Assembly (NCBI GenBank): GCA_003389215.1
Contig: QQVP01000132.1
Location: forward strand, 1 to 64,000
Length of the DNA: 64,000 bases
Direction: 5' to 3'
Origin: Planctomycetota bacterium
Lineage (GTDB): Bacteria > Planctomycetota > Planctomycetia > Pirellulales > UBA7805
The notes under the pieces are model-generated. The model saw only the letters and a program-made list of their open reading frames with translations, had not been told where the DNA came from and made no database searches. A program made the position numbers and the translations under genes. Within the stretch, counting starts at the first letter, position 1. The number at the start of each line of letters is the position of its first letter. This document shows, one piece after another, positions 55,090 to 64,000 of the stretch.

Positions 55090-57081
55090 CTACATCTTCT
55101 CGACCGTGTTGATGCCCAACAGCGACAAGCCCGTTTGCAGCGTGCGGGCCGTCAGGTCGCACAACAACAGGCGACTGCGTCGCGTCGCCTCGTCTGCGGC
55201 CTTTAGCACGGGGCATTCGTTGTAAAACGTCGAGTAACGGTTGGCCAGCTCGAACAGGTAGCCGGTCAAGTGATTCGGCCGGTAGTCGGCCACGGTCTCT
55301 TCAAGGGCCTCACTGAACCGCAGCAGCTCCAGGGCGAGCGCTCGCTCGGCCGCTTCCGCCACGACCAGGGCCCCGCCGTCGTCGCGAAGTTGCTCGACAT
55401 CGACGCTGCCACGGGCAAAGATGTTCCGCACCCGGGCATAGGCGTATTGCATGTAGGTCGCCGTGTTGCCGTTCATGGCCAGCATCTTGTCGTAGCTGAA
55501 CACGTAGTCGCTCTCGCGATTCTGCGACAGGTCGGCATACTTCAGCGCCGCGATGCCAACGACCTCGGCGATTCGCCGGCGATCGGCCTCCGACCACTCC
55601 GCACCGTCCGGCTTCGCGTCGTCGTTCTCGGCCACCACGCGATAGGCCCGCTCGATTGCCTCGTCCAGCAATCCGTCGAGGCCGACGGTGTCGCCGCTGC
55701 GGGTCTTGAAAGGTCGGCCGTCCTCGCCCAGCACGGTGCCAAACTTGACGTGGACCAGCTCGACCTGGTCGTAGCCCCAGCGCCTTACCGTGGCGAACAG
55801 CTGTTCGAAGTGCAGACTCTGGCGATGATCGACGACGTACAGAATCGCGTCGGGCTGCCACGTTTCGGCGCGGTACTCGATCGTGGCCAGGTCGGTCGTG
55901 GCATAGAGGAACGCCCCGTCCTGCTTCTGCACGATCATGGGGGCGTCTTGGCCTTCGTTGAACACGCACATCGCCCCGTCGCTCTCCACGGCAATGCCCT
56001 TGGTCTTGAGATCGTCGACCACGGGTGCCAGTCGATCGTGATAGAAGCTCTCGCCCAAGGTGTGATCGAACGTCACGTCGAGCCGACTGTAGATCCGCTC
56101 GATGTCCTCGAGGCAGGGCGGGAGAAATTCCTTCCAGAGCTTCAAGTTCTCGGCATCGCCCGCGTGCAGGGCGGCCGTCTCTTCGAGCACTCGGGTACCG
56201 ATGTCCGGATGTGCGGCCGCCTGGGCCGCAAGCTCTTCGTCGGCCGACACCGCTTCACGCTTCGCCGTCAGGGCGGTCAGCTCGGCGTGCGACTCGTCCC
56301 GCTGCGATTCGAGACGCCGACGGGCCTTGGCCTGCTTCTGGGCTTCCTTCTTGTCGGAAGACTCGGGTTCCGCGGCGGCGGTCGCCAGTTGTTCTTCCAG
56401 TCGGGCCAGGTTCTCTTCGGCCGCGGTGATTTGCCCGGGTAGCTTGTGAAAGTCGACCAGGGTGTTGACCAGGCGATAGAGCCGCGCGAGCTCCGTGACG
56501 GCGCTCGACTCGAACGCCGCCGGGTCAAGAAAGTTCTTGTACCCGTAGATGATCATGCCGAATTGGGTACCCCAGTCGCCGATGTGGTTGTCGCCGATGA
56601 CGCGATGGCCGAGAAACCGCAACGTGCGGGCCAGGGCGTCGCCGATTACCGTCGAGCGGATGTGACCGACGTGCATCGGTTTGGCCACGTTGGGGGCCGA
56701 GTAGTCGATGACATAGGTCTTCGCGTCGGCAGCCGGGGCGATGCCGAGTCGCTCGTCGGTCGTGGCAGCGGCCAACTGCGCGATGAGCCAGTCGGTTCGC
56801 AGCGTGAGGTTGATAAAGCCTGGCCCGGCCACCTCGGGCGGTTCGCAGACATCGGCCAAGTCGACCATTTCGACGACCCGCGCGGCAACCTCGCGCGGGG
56901 GCTGTTTCAGTGTCGCCCCCAGCGGCATGGCGAAGTTGGCCTGGTAGTCGCCGAACTTGGCCTCGCCGCTCGGCTTGACCATCTCTAAGAGCGACTCGAT
57001 CTGGAGCGGCGCAGCGAGATCCTCGGCCAAGGCCGCCAGGGCCGGGTGAAATCTCTCACGCAACAGGGCGAGCGCGTTCAT
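55090..57081 (-). CDS. argS: Arginyl-tRNA synthetase with coiled-coil insertion
   Basis: This 663-residue class I synthetase is about 80-100 residues longer than typical bacterial ArgS. The N-terminal Add-1 domain is present (FGDYQANFAMPLG), then the HIGH-type motif HVGHIRST (137-144) after DYSAPNVAKPM. The catalytic domain continues through DQVELVHVKFGTVLGEDGRPFKTRSG (KMSKS is replaced by this FKTRSG-type loop, as is usual for ArgS). The C-terminal DALR anticodon domain follows. Residues about 215-285 form an inserted charged helical hairpin (QITAAEENLARLEEQLATA, KEAQKQAKARRRLESQRDES) absent from E. coli ArgS. It lies downstream of rsfS on the same strand. Confidence 0.95.
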   Translation of the reverse strand: MNALALLRERFHPALAALAEDLAAPLQIESLLEMVKPSGEAKFGDYQANFAMPLGATLKQPPREVAARVVEMVDLADVCEPPEVAGPGFINLTLRTDWLIAQLAAATTDERLGIAPAADAKTYVIDYSAPNVAKPMHVGHIRSTVIGDALARTLRFLGHRVIGDNHIGDWGTQFGMIIYGYKNFLDPAAFESSAVTELARLYRLVNTLVDFHKLPGQITAAEENLARLEEQLATAAAEPESSDKKEAQKQAKARRRLESQRDESHAELTALTAKREAVSADEELAAQAAAHPDIGTRVLEETAALHAGDAENLKLWKEFLPPCLEDIERIYSRLDVTFDHTLGESFYHDRLAPVVDDLKTKGIAVESDGAMCVFNEGQDAPMIVQKQDGAFLYATTDLATIEYRAETWQPDAILYVVDHRQSLHFEQLFATVRRWGYDQVELVHVKFGTVLGEDGRPFKTRSGDTVGLDGLLDEAIERAYRVVAENDDAKPDGAEWSEADRRRIAEVVGIAALKYADLSQNRESDYVFSYDKMLAMNGNTATYMQYAYARVRNIFARGSVDVEQLRDDGGALVVAEAAERALALELLRFSEALEETVADYRPNHLTGYLFELANRYSTFYNECPVLKAADEATRRSRLLLCDLTARTLQTGLSLLGINTVEKM

Positions 57082-57236
57082 ACCAATTCAGCAGGTGTCA
57101 ACCGATGTTCGGGCAGCGGGCCAGCGGTGTGGCGAGCCAGCGGTGCGTCACCGACGGTACGGCACCAAAGGGCCACGCCTTGGCGACAGGGTCCGCCCGC
57201 GAGCGGCCTTCTTGATACCAGATGGACCGGGCCGCG

Positions 57237-57668
57237 TCAGCGCGGCTTGATCGCCTTGGCTGCCGACTGAAGATCCTTGGGCAACTCGACCGGCTGGGCG
57301 TCGCACCAGAGCTGTTCGAGATCGTAGTAGGAGCGCGTCTCCTCGTCGAACAGGTGAATCACCACGTTGCCGTAGTCGAGCAGAATCCAGCGGCTCTCTT
57401 GATAGCCCTCGATGCCGTCGCGACGATCGTTGAGGTCATCTTCGAGCGTGTGGTCGATCTCTTCGCTCATCGCGTGCAGCTGCCGGCGACTGGTGCCGGT
57501 GGCGACGACGAAGTAATCGAACAGAGGCGTGATCTCTCGCATATCGAGGATCACAATGTCGCGGCCACGGTTGTCGGCGGCCGTCCGCGCGGCAGCCAAA
57601 GCAAGCTGCCAGCTACGCGAGTTGTGTGAAGAAAATTCCGACGCAGGGCCCACAGTCGAACTTGCCAC
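57237..57668 (-). CDS. rsfS: Ribosomal silencing factor RsfS (Iojap family)
   Basis: This 143-residue protein matches the Iojap/RsfS domain. It has DIVILDMREITPLFDYFVVATGTSRRQLHAM, the GYQESRWILLDYGNVVIHLFDEE block and YYDLEQLW with the conserved ending. It binds ribosomal protein uL14 and blocks subunit joining in stationary phase. The GTG start has AAGGAA 5 nt upstream. It is followed, after about 155 bp, by argS on the same strand, so the pair may share regulation. Confidence 0.93.
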   Translation of the reverse strand: MASSTVGPASEFSSHNSRSWQLALAAARTAADNRGRDIVILDMREITPLFDYFVVATGTSRRQLHAMSEEIDHTLEDDLNDRRDGIEGYQESRWILLDYGNVVIHLFDEETRSYYDLEQLWCDAQPVELPKDLQSAAKAIKPR

Positions 57669-57817
57669 ACAGTTCCTTTCATAATCACGGCGGGAATATC
57701 GACGCTGCCGCTATTTTAGTAATCGGGATTGCGGGGACCAACCGGTGATCAATTCCTCGGGGATCGACGGTCGCGACCGTCAAAACCGGCAGAATAGGAA
57801 GCCGCCCCGCCCGCTTG

Positions 57818-58837
57818 TTACGGCAAGTCCTGCTCGAGCGCCCGGAGCCGCTCGGCGATGGACGCGTTCTCGGCCATCTGCTCACGGGCCGTCAGCACGC
57901 TCTGACCGTCGCTCGGAGCGAGGAATTCGTACAGTTCCAGCACCGCCGGCGACACGAGCAGGATCAACGCCGCCGGAGCAAAGCAGAGCAGCAAGGGAAG
58001 GACAAGCTTTACCGGGGCCCGGTTCGCGCGCATCGTGGCCAGCTGCCGACGCTGGGTCCGCAAATGATCGGATTGGCCGATCAGCGAACTGGACACTTGG
58101 GTGCCGAGTCGCTCGCCGCGGGCCAACAGGGCACAAAGGCCGCGCAGCTCGGGTAGGTCGACCCGGCAGGCCAGGTCGTCGAGCGCCGTGGGCAGGCTGC
58201 CGACTTCGGCCTGGCGGCGAAGGATCGTCAGCTCCTGAGCCAGGGCCGGACAGTGATCGAGTCGGGCGGCGACGTGCGTCAGACTCTCGCCGACGCTGGT
58301 GCCACCTTCCAGACACATCGCCAGCATGTCGATCGCGTCGGGCAGTCCCTCGCGAATTTCGGCCTGCCGCCGCCGGCGACAGATCGAAACGTAGACGCGC
58401 GGGGCGAGCGACCCGGCAATCGCCGCCACCGCGCCGGCGAGCATGATCCAAAACGTATCGTGCGGTGCCCGATAGACGGCCGCGAGGCCGGCCAGCACCA
58501 AGGGCGCGATGAACAGCAGGAAGCGGGCGGCATAGAACCGCGTCGCGCTCTGGGGGCTGTAGAAACCGGCTCCGCGCAACTGACGCCGAAATGCGTCGCT
58601 CGAGCTGGCCGATTCGGGCAACTGCGCCGCCAGAGCCGGAGCAACTTTTGTGAAGAGATCGTCCGTCACCTCGCCTTCGGCGGTCACGGCACGTCGGGCA
58701 GCGGCGCGGCGGCGCCACATCCGCCACACGATCAGCAGTGAGCCGGTCACCGCCATGAACATCGCCAGCGGCAGGATGATCGATTTGTAAGGTCCCAGCA
58801 CGGACAGGAACGAGCGGGAATGGGCGAGCAGTTCCAT
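57818..58837 (-). CDS. tadC: Tad pilus assembly protein TadC (GspF-like)
   Basis: This 339-residue protein has N- and C-terminal membrane helices and the type II secretion F domain core (EIREGLPDAIDMLAMCLEGGTSVGESLTHVA). Further on are LPELRGLCALLARGERLGTQV and a last hydrophobic stretch (VLPLLLCFAPAALILLV). TadC pairs with TadB as the inner-membrane platform for pilus assembly. It starts one base after the tadB stop and is the last gene of the operon in transcription order. Confidence 0.9.
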   Translation of the reverse strand: MELLAHSRSFLSVLGPYKSIILPLAMFMAVTGSLLIVWRMWRRRAAARRAVTAEGEVTDDLFTKVAPALAAQLPESASSSDAFRRQLRGAGFYSPQSATRFYAARFLLFIAPLVLAGLAAVYRAPHDTFWIMLAGAVAAIAGSLAPRVYVSICRRRRQAEIREGLPDAIDMLAMCLEGGTSVGESLTHVAARLDHCPALAQELTILRRQAEVGSLPTALDDLACRVDLPELRGLCALLARGERLGTQVSSSLIGQSDHLRTQRRQLATMRANRAPVKLVLPLLLCFAPAALILLVSPAVLELYEFLAPSDGQSVLTAREQMAENASIAERLRALEQDLP

Positions 58838-58838
58838 G

Positions 58839-59765
58839 TTAGTATTTGATCCTCAGGATGCGCCAGAGCCAAATGCTGCCAACCGTCAGCAGCACGCCGG
58901 CGATGGCCAGCAGGGTGGGGCCGAGGCGATAGGAAATGAGTCGCTGGAGATAGCCGGGGTCGATCAGCAACAAGGCAGCCACGCCCAACACCGAGACGGC
59001 GATCAGGCCGACGGCCGAGAGTCGGCTGCCCGCGGTGGCGGCGTTCAAATGACCTTGAAACTCTTGTCGATCGCGGACGGAACGGGAGAGTCGTTCGATC
59101 AGGTGGGCGAGATTGCCGCCGGTCTGCTGGTGCATGGCGACCGCGGTGGCGAAGAGTTTGAACTCCGCCAGCGGCACCCGCTGGAGCATCCGCTGCAAGA
59201 CGGCCGTCGGTGCGTGACCCAGCCGCAACTGCGAAGCACAGTAGTCGAACTCCTGGGCCAGCGGCCCCTGGCTTTCCGCGGCGATCATTTCGGCCGCTTG
59301 TTCGAGGCTGCGACCTCCCCGCAGGGCATCGGCCAAGGCGTCGAACGTGTCGGGCAGGGCCTTGGCAATCGCCGCCATTCGTCGCCGGGCGGCAACCTTC
59401 CACCACAAGATCGGCAATGCGGCACCGCTCACGAGACCGACCGCACCCCCGAGCAGACTCTCCCAGACCAAGAGCGGAAAGGCACAACCGACCAGACCGC
59501 AGGCAGCCACGATGGTCAGCGCGGCCGGCGGATCGAGGACGTTGCCACAGCGGGCCAACAGCTCGAGCAGGTCGTGGTCGAGCGTGCCGGGCGCAGCGCG
59601 GCGTTCGAGCGCGATCGGCTCTTCGAGCCGCGCCGCTTCCAGCGAACCGTCGAGCCGCTGTTGCAGTCGCTGCAAACGCGCGGCGCGAACGTCGCGAATC
59701 AGGAAGGCGACCGCCAGCATCACCGTGGTCACCGTGGCAAACGTAATCAAGAACAAGAGCGTCAT
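58839..59765 (-). CDS. tadB: Tad pilus assembly protein TadB (GspF-like)
   Basis: This 308-residue protein has a signal-anchor helix (LFLITFATVTTVMLAVAFLI). A GspF-type cytoplasmic domain follows, with IAKALPDTFDALADALRGGRSLEQAAEMIA and LAEFKLFATAVAMHQQTGGNLAHLIERLS. Two more membrane helices come near the C terminus. It forms the platform on which pilin subunits are assembled. Its ATG overlaps the cpaF stop (ATGA), so expression of the ATPase and platform is translationally coupled. Confidence 0.9.
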   Translation of the reverse strand: MTLLFLITFATVTTVMLAVAFLIRDVRAARLQRLQQRLDGSLEAARLEEPIALERRAAPGTLDHDLLELLARCGNVLDPPAALTIVAACGLVGCAFPLLVWESLLGGAVGLVSGAALPILWWKVAARRRMAAIAKALPDTFDALADALRGGRSLEQAAEMIAAESQGPLAQEFDYCASQLRLGHAPTAVLQRMLQRVPLAEFKLFATAVAMHQQTGGNLAHLIERLSRSVRDRQEFQGHLNAATAGSRLSAVGLIAVSVLGVAALLLIDPGYLQRLISYRLGPTLLAIAGVLLTVGSIWLWRILRIKY

Positions 59766-61195
59766 GATGTCGTCGTGTCCAATTCTCGTTCGTCAAACAT
59801 GTCGGCGGGCAGCTCGATGCCAAGTTCGTTCAAGCGGTTCAGACAGGCTGGTCGGTTGCCCGTGCCGTAGAATACGCCCTGGGCGTTGCCTTGTTCGTCG
59901 ACGCCCGTCTGGCGAAATCCGAACAGATCATGAGTGCGATACTCGTCGCGCTCGACGGCGGCGACCTCGGAGATGCGCATCACGCGGCGGACGCCTCCTT
60001 TGAGCCGGGCCAGGTGAACCACCAGCGTGATCGCCGAACCGATGTAGCGTCGTACGACGCTAACGGGCAGATCGTAGCCCGACATGCTCACCATGACTTC
60101 CAGTCGGGAGAGCGCGTCGTTGGTGTCGTTGGCGTGAATCGTGCTCAGCGAGCCTTCGTGGCCGGTGTTCATGGCCTGTAGCATGTCGAGGGCCTCGCTG
60201 CCGCGGACTTCGCCCAGGATGATGCGGTCGGGCCGCATTCGCAGGGCGTTGCGGACCAGGTCGCGCTGGGTCACCTCGCCGGTGCCCTCGGCGCTGAGCG
60301 GACGCGTTTCCAGCTTGACGACGTGTTTGCGCTGCAGGAGCAATTCGGCCGAGTCTTCGATCGTCACCAATCGCTCGCCCAGCGGCACGAAGCGACTCAG
60401 CCCGTTGAGCAACGTCGTTTTGCCGCTGCCGGTACCGCCGCTGATCAGAATGTTGATGCGACCCTCGACGGCCGCCTTGAGCAGGCGAACCATGACTGGA
60501 TCGATCGAGCCGATGCGAACCAGGTCGTCGATCGCGAGCGGCTCGGCGCCGAAGCGACGAATCGAAAGTACCGGTCCGCTCAGCGAGAGCGGGGGAATGA
60601 TCGCGTTCATTCGCGAACCGTCCGGCAGCCGGGCGTCGACCATCGGCGAATGTTCGTCGATCCGCCGCCCGACGCGGGCCACGATTCGGGAGATGATCTG
60701 CATCAGGTGCGCCTCGTCGGCGAACACCGTATTGGTGGCCTGCAGCTGGCCGAAGCGTTCGACGTAGACCTCCTGCGGACCGTTCACGAGGATGTCGGTC
60801 ACATCGGGATCTTGCATGTACGGTTCCAGCGGGCCGAGACCGAACGATTCGGCCATCAGCTCGTCGACCAGGCGTTGCTCGTCGGCCACCGAGAGCGACT
60901 CGCGACGGTCGCGCAACAGCCCTTCGGCCAGCGAGTGGATGTGCCGCCGCAGCCGCGGTTCGTCGATTTCCGCGATCCGCGACAGATCGAGCGAGTCGAT
61001 CAGCTCGCGGTGGAGCTGCGTCTTGAGCTTCTGAAAGCGAGTCTCGCTGTCGGTCGTGGCGGCCGCATCAAGACCGGCGGCCTCGGACTGCAGAGGCGTC
61101 ATTTCGGGGTAGAGCGAGTGGTTCATCTTCATGGCGATTTCGCTGGCAATTCGATTTTCAGGGCCGCTCGTTTCGCTAGGCGGCTCCGTGGTCAT
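59762..61195 (-). CDS. cpaF: Flp/Tad pilus ATPase (CpaF/TadA family)
   Basis: This protein of about 477 residues has an N-terminal helical CpaF region ([23 protein letters not shown]). The Walker A motif is [19 protein letters not shown], and the Asp/His box and Walker B lie in [37 protein letters not shown]. It is the hexameric motor that drives pilin addition or secretion. The start is uncertain: ATG 61195 or ATG 61132, neither with a strong Shine-Dalgarno. The long extra N terminus is Glu/Ser-rich. Confidence 0.92.
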   Translation of the reverse strand: MTTEPPSETSGPENRIASEIAMKMNHSLYPEMTPLQSEAAGLDAAATTDSETRFQKLKTQLHRELIDSLDLSRIAEIDEPRLRRHIHSLAEGLLRDRRESLSVADEQRLVDELMAESFGLGPLEPYMQDPDVTDILVNGPQEVYVERFGQLQATNTVFADEAHLMQIISRIVARVGRRIDEHSPMVDARLPDGSRMNAIIPPLSLSGPVLSIRRFGAEPLAIDDLVRIGSIDPVMVRLLKAAVEGRINILISGGTGSGKTTLLNGLSRFVPLGERLVTIEDSAELLLQRKHVVKLETRPLSAEGTGEVTQRDLVRNALRMRPDRIILGEVRGSEALDMLQAMNTGHEGSLSTIHANDTNDALSRLEVMVSMSGYDLPVSVVRRYIGSAITLVVHLARLKGGVRRVMRISEVAAVERDEYRTHDLFGFRQTGVDEQGNAQGVFYGTGNRPACLNRLNELGIELPADMFDERELDTTTS

Positions 61196-61232
61196 CAAGG
61201 TCGTGATCTTCGCACAGGTCGTGGGTGCCGCT

Positions 61233-62450
61233 TTAGCGCACAAGTCGCAGTTGGTAGACGTACAGGTTGCGAGCCGCTGCCACCGCGCTGGTCCACGTCG
61301 TGGTGTGGATCAGGTAGCAGGGCTCGATCGTGATGCTCAATCTCTGATGTTCCGTGTCGCCCCCTTCCGCTTCGTCGACGGCGGAGACGATTCGCGCGGC
61401 GACGAAGCCGGTCAGTTGGGCTTCGCCGCTGCCGATGCTGCTGTAGACGGGAAAGACCCGCTTCGGGTTGTCGCTGCCGGCGATCGTCGTGAGCGTCGCA
61501 ACCAAGGCCTCCGTGTCGGTCTCGTTGGGCGATTGCTGCTGTGCCGGCAAGCCAAGCGGCCCGGGGTTGTCGGGATAGTCCATCGTTGGTCCGCTGCCGA
61601 GCGGACCGAGCTTGCCGCCGGCCAGATCCGACGCGCTTACCCCGCCTGCTTCGATCTGCGTGAGGATCGTGGCGATGTCGATCGCTACGTCGCCCAGGTC
61701 GATCAGCGCACCGGTCGCGTCGGCCGCGACGTCGCTATCGCTGGAATTGAGCTGGAGGGTGAATTCTCGAATGTCGTCGCCGTCGGCATCGGCCGTGCGG
61801 GCGGCGTAGGCGGTCGCGTCGATGGCGAGCGGCACCACGGGCGACAAGATGCCGGGCCGCGGACAAAATCCAATCACCTGGCTGTCGAGCACGGCATAGG
61901 ACACGGCTCGCACGTCGGCCGGGTCGACCCCGACAAAACCGCCGATCAGGTGAGCCACCGGGTTGTCGCCGCTGGCCGTGCGAAAGGCCTCGACCCGCAG
62001 GGCGTTGTAGGGCGTCGTTTCCTCGAACACAAAGTCGTCGAGTCGCAGATGTGGATTTTCGATGCGGCCGAGCGTGCAGAGCAAGTCGCTCTCGCTCATC
62101 TGAAGCCTGGCGGAGACCTCCTGGTTCGTAAGCGACAGGTAGGCCGCCACGACCTCTTTGGTCACCAGTGACTCGTCGACGTTGTCGCAGTTCATGTCGC
62201 AGAGCAGCGCGTCGTCGAGCACCTGCGGGGCGGCCGCCAGGCTGAGCGTGTCGGTTGTCTGCTGCATGTGACGGAACACCGTGACCAGGTAAGCCCAGTT
62301 GATGGCCAGCGCCGCCGCCGCGATCGCCACGACGAGCAACAGCACCAGCAACACGGTGACGAAACCACGTCGCTGCCGCGGGGCGCGAGCCGCGCGACGG
62401 CGGTTGGCCGAAGGTCGAGGAACGGCAGGTTGTGCGGTGGACGGGTTCAT
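61233..62450 (-). CDS. TadG-like pilus assembly protein
   Basis: This 405-residue protein has a basic N terminus rich in Arg and Pro, then one hydrophobic segment (VTVLLVLLLVVAIAAAALAI) typical of TadE/TadG prepilin-like proteins. A long exported part follows (VIDPADVR-like acidic and beta-rich stretches). It most resembles the Tad/TadG family by N terminus and context. It sits between cpaB and cpaF. The ATG at 62450 gives this start; the additional upstream residues in frame are Arg/His-rich and unlikely. Confidence 0.6.
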   Translation of the reverse strand: MNPSTAQPAVPRPSANRRRAARAPRQRRGFVTVLLVLLLVVAIAAAALAINWAYLVTVFRHMQQTTDTLSLAAAPQVLDDALLCDMNCDNVDESLVTKEVVAAYLSLTNQEVSARLQMSESDLLCTLGRIENPHLRLDDFVFEETTPYNALRVEAFRTASGDNPVAHLIGGFVGVDPADVRAVSYAVLDSQVIGFCPRPGILSPVVPLAIDATAYAARTADADGDDIREFTLQLNSSDSDVAADATGALIDLGDVAIDIATILTQIEAGGVSASDLAGGKLGPLGSGPTMDYPDNPGPLGLPAQQQSPNETDTEALVATLTTIAGSDNPKRVFPVYSSIGSGEAQLTGFVAARIVSAVDEAEGGDTEHQRLSITIEPCYLIHTTTWTSAVAAARNLYVYQLRLVR

Positions 62451-62542
62451 CGTGCGGCGGTGGCGGATTGTTCGTTGCTCGCGTGCGTGCGGCTGTTCAC
62501 GTACTGGCTCGAGTTGCCTCTTCAAAGATCGTGCTCGTGCGA

Positions 62543-63457
62543 CTAGAGTTCGCCCAGGAAGCCGTAGCTGGCGCGCTTGACGGCGCCAACGTCTTCGGAA
62601 CGCTTGGCCCGACGCATCTCCACGGCCGGCGTGGCGCGACGCGACTCGGCGATCTCACCCTGGCCGAAGCGGACTTCCGTCATCGCCGTTCCGCGCCAGA
62701 TCTGCGAGGCGATGGGAGGCTTCGGGGCATCGAGGCCCAACAGGTCGTAGCGGTCAATCGCATCGTCTTCGTCGGAGTCCTTCACCAACGAGACGGTCTG
62801 CGGGGCGTCGAGCGAGCTTCGCAAGGTCACGTGCAGTTGGCCGAACTGCTGGGCCAGAATGAGCTTGTTCGCCTGCTGGGGTGTGGCGGCCACGGTGATC
62901 GTGCGCAACGGACGCGGCGAGTTTTCCGAGAAGCGGTGACGCTGCTGGCTGGTGGCCAGAACCTTGACGCCGCTCACCAACGTCACGGTGACCTTTTCGT
63001 CGACGTCCGGGTGATCGGTCTCCGCGGTCAGCGAAATGTCGACCAGCGAATCGGGCAGCAGTACCCCGGAGAGCGCCGTCAGCTCGTTCACCGAAATGGT
63101 CACGGCCCGCATGCCAGGCGGAACCTGGTCGGCCATGGCCGGCTCTTCGTCGATGGGGAACAGCTGGGCTTCGTGGACCGGCTGACCCGCTTCGATCGTC
63201 TCGGCGACGAGGCGACCGACCACGCGACCGGGCTCGAGAATGGCGTCGGTCGGGATCTTATCGAGCTCGGTGGGAATGCCCCGCATGTTGTTGGCGGTGA
63301 TGCGGGAGTACTTGGGCAGGTTGATGGCGGCGACCCAAACGTCGACCGTTTCCGGCTCCGGCTTGGCAAGGTAGCTACGCACGGCATAGGCCGCGACCAG
63401 TCCGAACAGGACGGCCATCATAATGACGGTAACGGTTCCAGCGCTGATGCTCTTCAC
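62543..63457 (-). CDS. cpaB: Tad pilus assembly protein CpaB/RcpC
   Basis: This 304-residue protein has one N-terminal helix (VTVIMMAVLFGLVAAYAV). The periplasmic SAF domain has VWVAAINLPKYSRITANNM and LEPGRVVGRLVAETIEAGQPV. The RcpC/CpaB beta domain follows, with GMRAVTISVNELTALSGVLLPDSLVDI. CpaB helps assemble the outer-membrane secretin channel. The GTG start is preceded by GAGGAGAAA about 8 nt upstream. It follows tadE by about 130 bp. Confidence 0.88.
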   Translation of the reverse strand: MKSISAGTVTVIMMAVLFGLVAAYAVRSYLAKPEPETVDVWVAAINLPKYSRITANNMRGIPTELDKIPTDAILEPGRVVGRLVAETIEAGQPVHEAQLFPIDEEPAMADQVPPGMRAVTISVNELTALSGVLLPDSLVDISLTAETDHPDVDEKVTVTLVSGVKVLATSQQRHRFSENSPRPLRTITVAATPQQANKLILAQQFGQLHVTLRSSLDAPQTVSLVKDSDEDDAIDRYDLLGLDAPKPPIASQIWRGTAMTEVRFGQGEIAESRRATPAVEMRRAKRSEDVGAVKRASYGFLGEL

Positions 63458-63588
63458 GGCGGTTTCTCCTCGGATACGATTCCGCGCGGGGCGGAAGTTC
63501 AGGATCTCATCAAATCGGGTTGTTGAATCTCAGTCGTTTGTGGATGCCGGGTCGGGCGTTGTTTTCGACGGTCGGGCGGGTTCGTTGT

Positions 63589-64000
63589 TCACTCTTTACG
63601 CAACACGGCGGCCGCCGTAAGTGTCCGCTGGGCCAGGCTGAAGCCAAGGCTCGGCAACATGTCGGGCACGGCGTCGGTCACCTCGATCTCGATCGAGACG
63701 GTCACGACGTCGCCGCTCGCGGCGCTGGCCAGCGGAATGTCCATTCCGTCCAAGCTCATCGCTTTGATGGTGATGTCCTCGTCGGCGAGTGCCGGTTCGA
63801 AGCGCCAACCCTCGACGCTGCGTCGCACGGCGGCGCGGACGCTCGTTTCCGTAGCTCCTGGCATCGAAGCCTCGCGGGCTCCGCTGGCCGCCGCGGCCGC
63901 AATTGCCTGATGCGCCATGAGCATCTGGCTTATCTCGATGCCCGCAATCAGCACGATCAACAGCACCGGAATCGCCAGCAGCAATTCGAACGACATCACG
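63589..64000 (-). CDS. TadE-like pseudopilin, partial at right edge
   Basis: At least 136 codons are visible, read leftward from the window edge. They show a TadE-type N terminus with the hydrophobic segment SFELLLAIPVLLIVLIAGIEI (Glu at +5-like position). A small globular part with beta-strands ends DMLPSLGFSLAQRTL. TadE/TadF pseudopilins contribute to pilus assembly. The true start is beyond the window, because the visible end still looks like the processed helix rather than a leader. It is the first visible gene of the Tad operon. Confidence 0.75.
   Translation of the reverse strand, partial: VMSFELLLAIPVLLIVLIAGIEISQMLMAHQAIAAAAASGAREASMPGATETSVRAAVRRSVEGWRFEPALADEDITIKAMSLDGMDIPLASAASGDVVTVSIEIEVTDAVPDMLPSLGFSLAQRTLTAAAVLRKE

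Overview
The window is GC-rich, densely coding DNA from a member of the Planctomycetota, most likely the Pirellulales. This is inferred from gene content: a secreted Cys-type sulfatase, a DUF1570 putative peptidase, an orphan Rhs tip, LRR proteins with an FRLRTLL-type membrane anchor, a Ser/Thr kinase with an extracytoplasmic part, and a Tad pilus locus, next to ordinary housekeeping genes. No rRNA, tRNA, CRISPR array, transposase or integrase was recognised.

Layout. 1-3.0 kb: the end of a GH32 glycosidase, an LRR protein that may be a lipoprotein, an orphan Rhs tip with an unassigned C-terminal domain, and a fatty-acid desaturase-like protein. 3.2-7.9 kb: a minus-strand iron operon (feoA-feoA-feoB-FeoB-associated Cys-rich protein) whose last gene overlaps a sulfatase gene, with a Fur-box-like palindrome in front. 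8-13.3 kb: a thioredoxin-fold protein, glycogen debranching enzyme GlgX and a membrane Ser/Thr kinase. 13.6-25.5 kb (plus strand): a PrpD-like protein, TruB, FtsK with very acidic inserts, citramalate synthase overlapping ValS, and a DUF151 protein. Between ftsK and cimA lie two short tandem repeats, one made of DnaA-box-like iterons that abut a terminator hairpin.

25.6-31.4 kb: two tandem duplicated LRR membrane proteins, a Tat-type cupin-like protein, a secreted amidohydrolase and an internally deleted DUF1569 remnant. 31.4-38.2 kb: secreted and membrane proteins (an MBOAT acyltransferase with a small membrane partner, a DUF1570 protein, a secreted planctomycetal protein, a parvulin PPIase and a TPR protein). 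38.4-43.8 kb: MutY with an unusual active-site residue, TrpC, PurH and a secreted beta-propeller protein with an acidic tail. 44.4-50.2 kb: two uncharacterised plus-strand genes, one encoding a 1354-residue helical protein and the other a coiled-coil protein with EFSLD repeats and a candidate PD-(D/E)XK nuclease core. This pair is the best candidate here for an undescribed system.

50.3-57.7 kb: HemW, an RNase Z-like hydrolase, ScpA, a PIN-TRAM membrane protein, ArgS with a coiled-coil insertion, and RsfS. 57.8-64 kb: a minus-strand Tad/Flp pilus operon (tadE, cpaB, a TadG-like gene, cpaF, tadB, tadC) that continues beyond the right edge. Most function calls come from recognising motifs by eye. 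No homology search, structure prediction or promoter scoring could be run.
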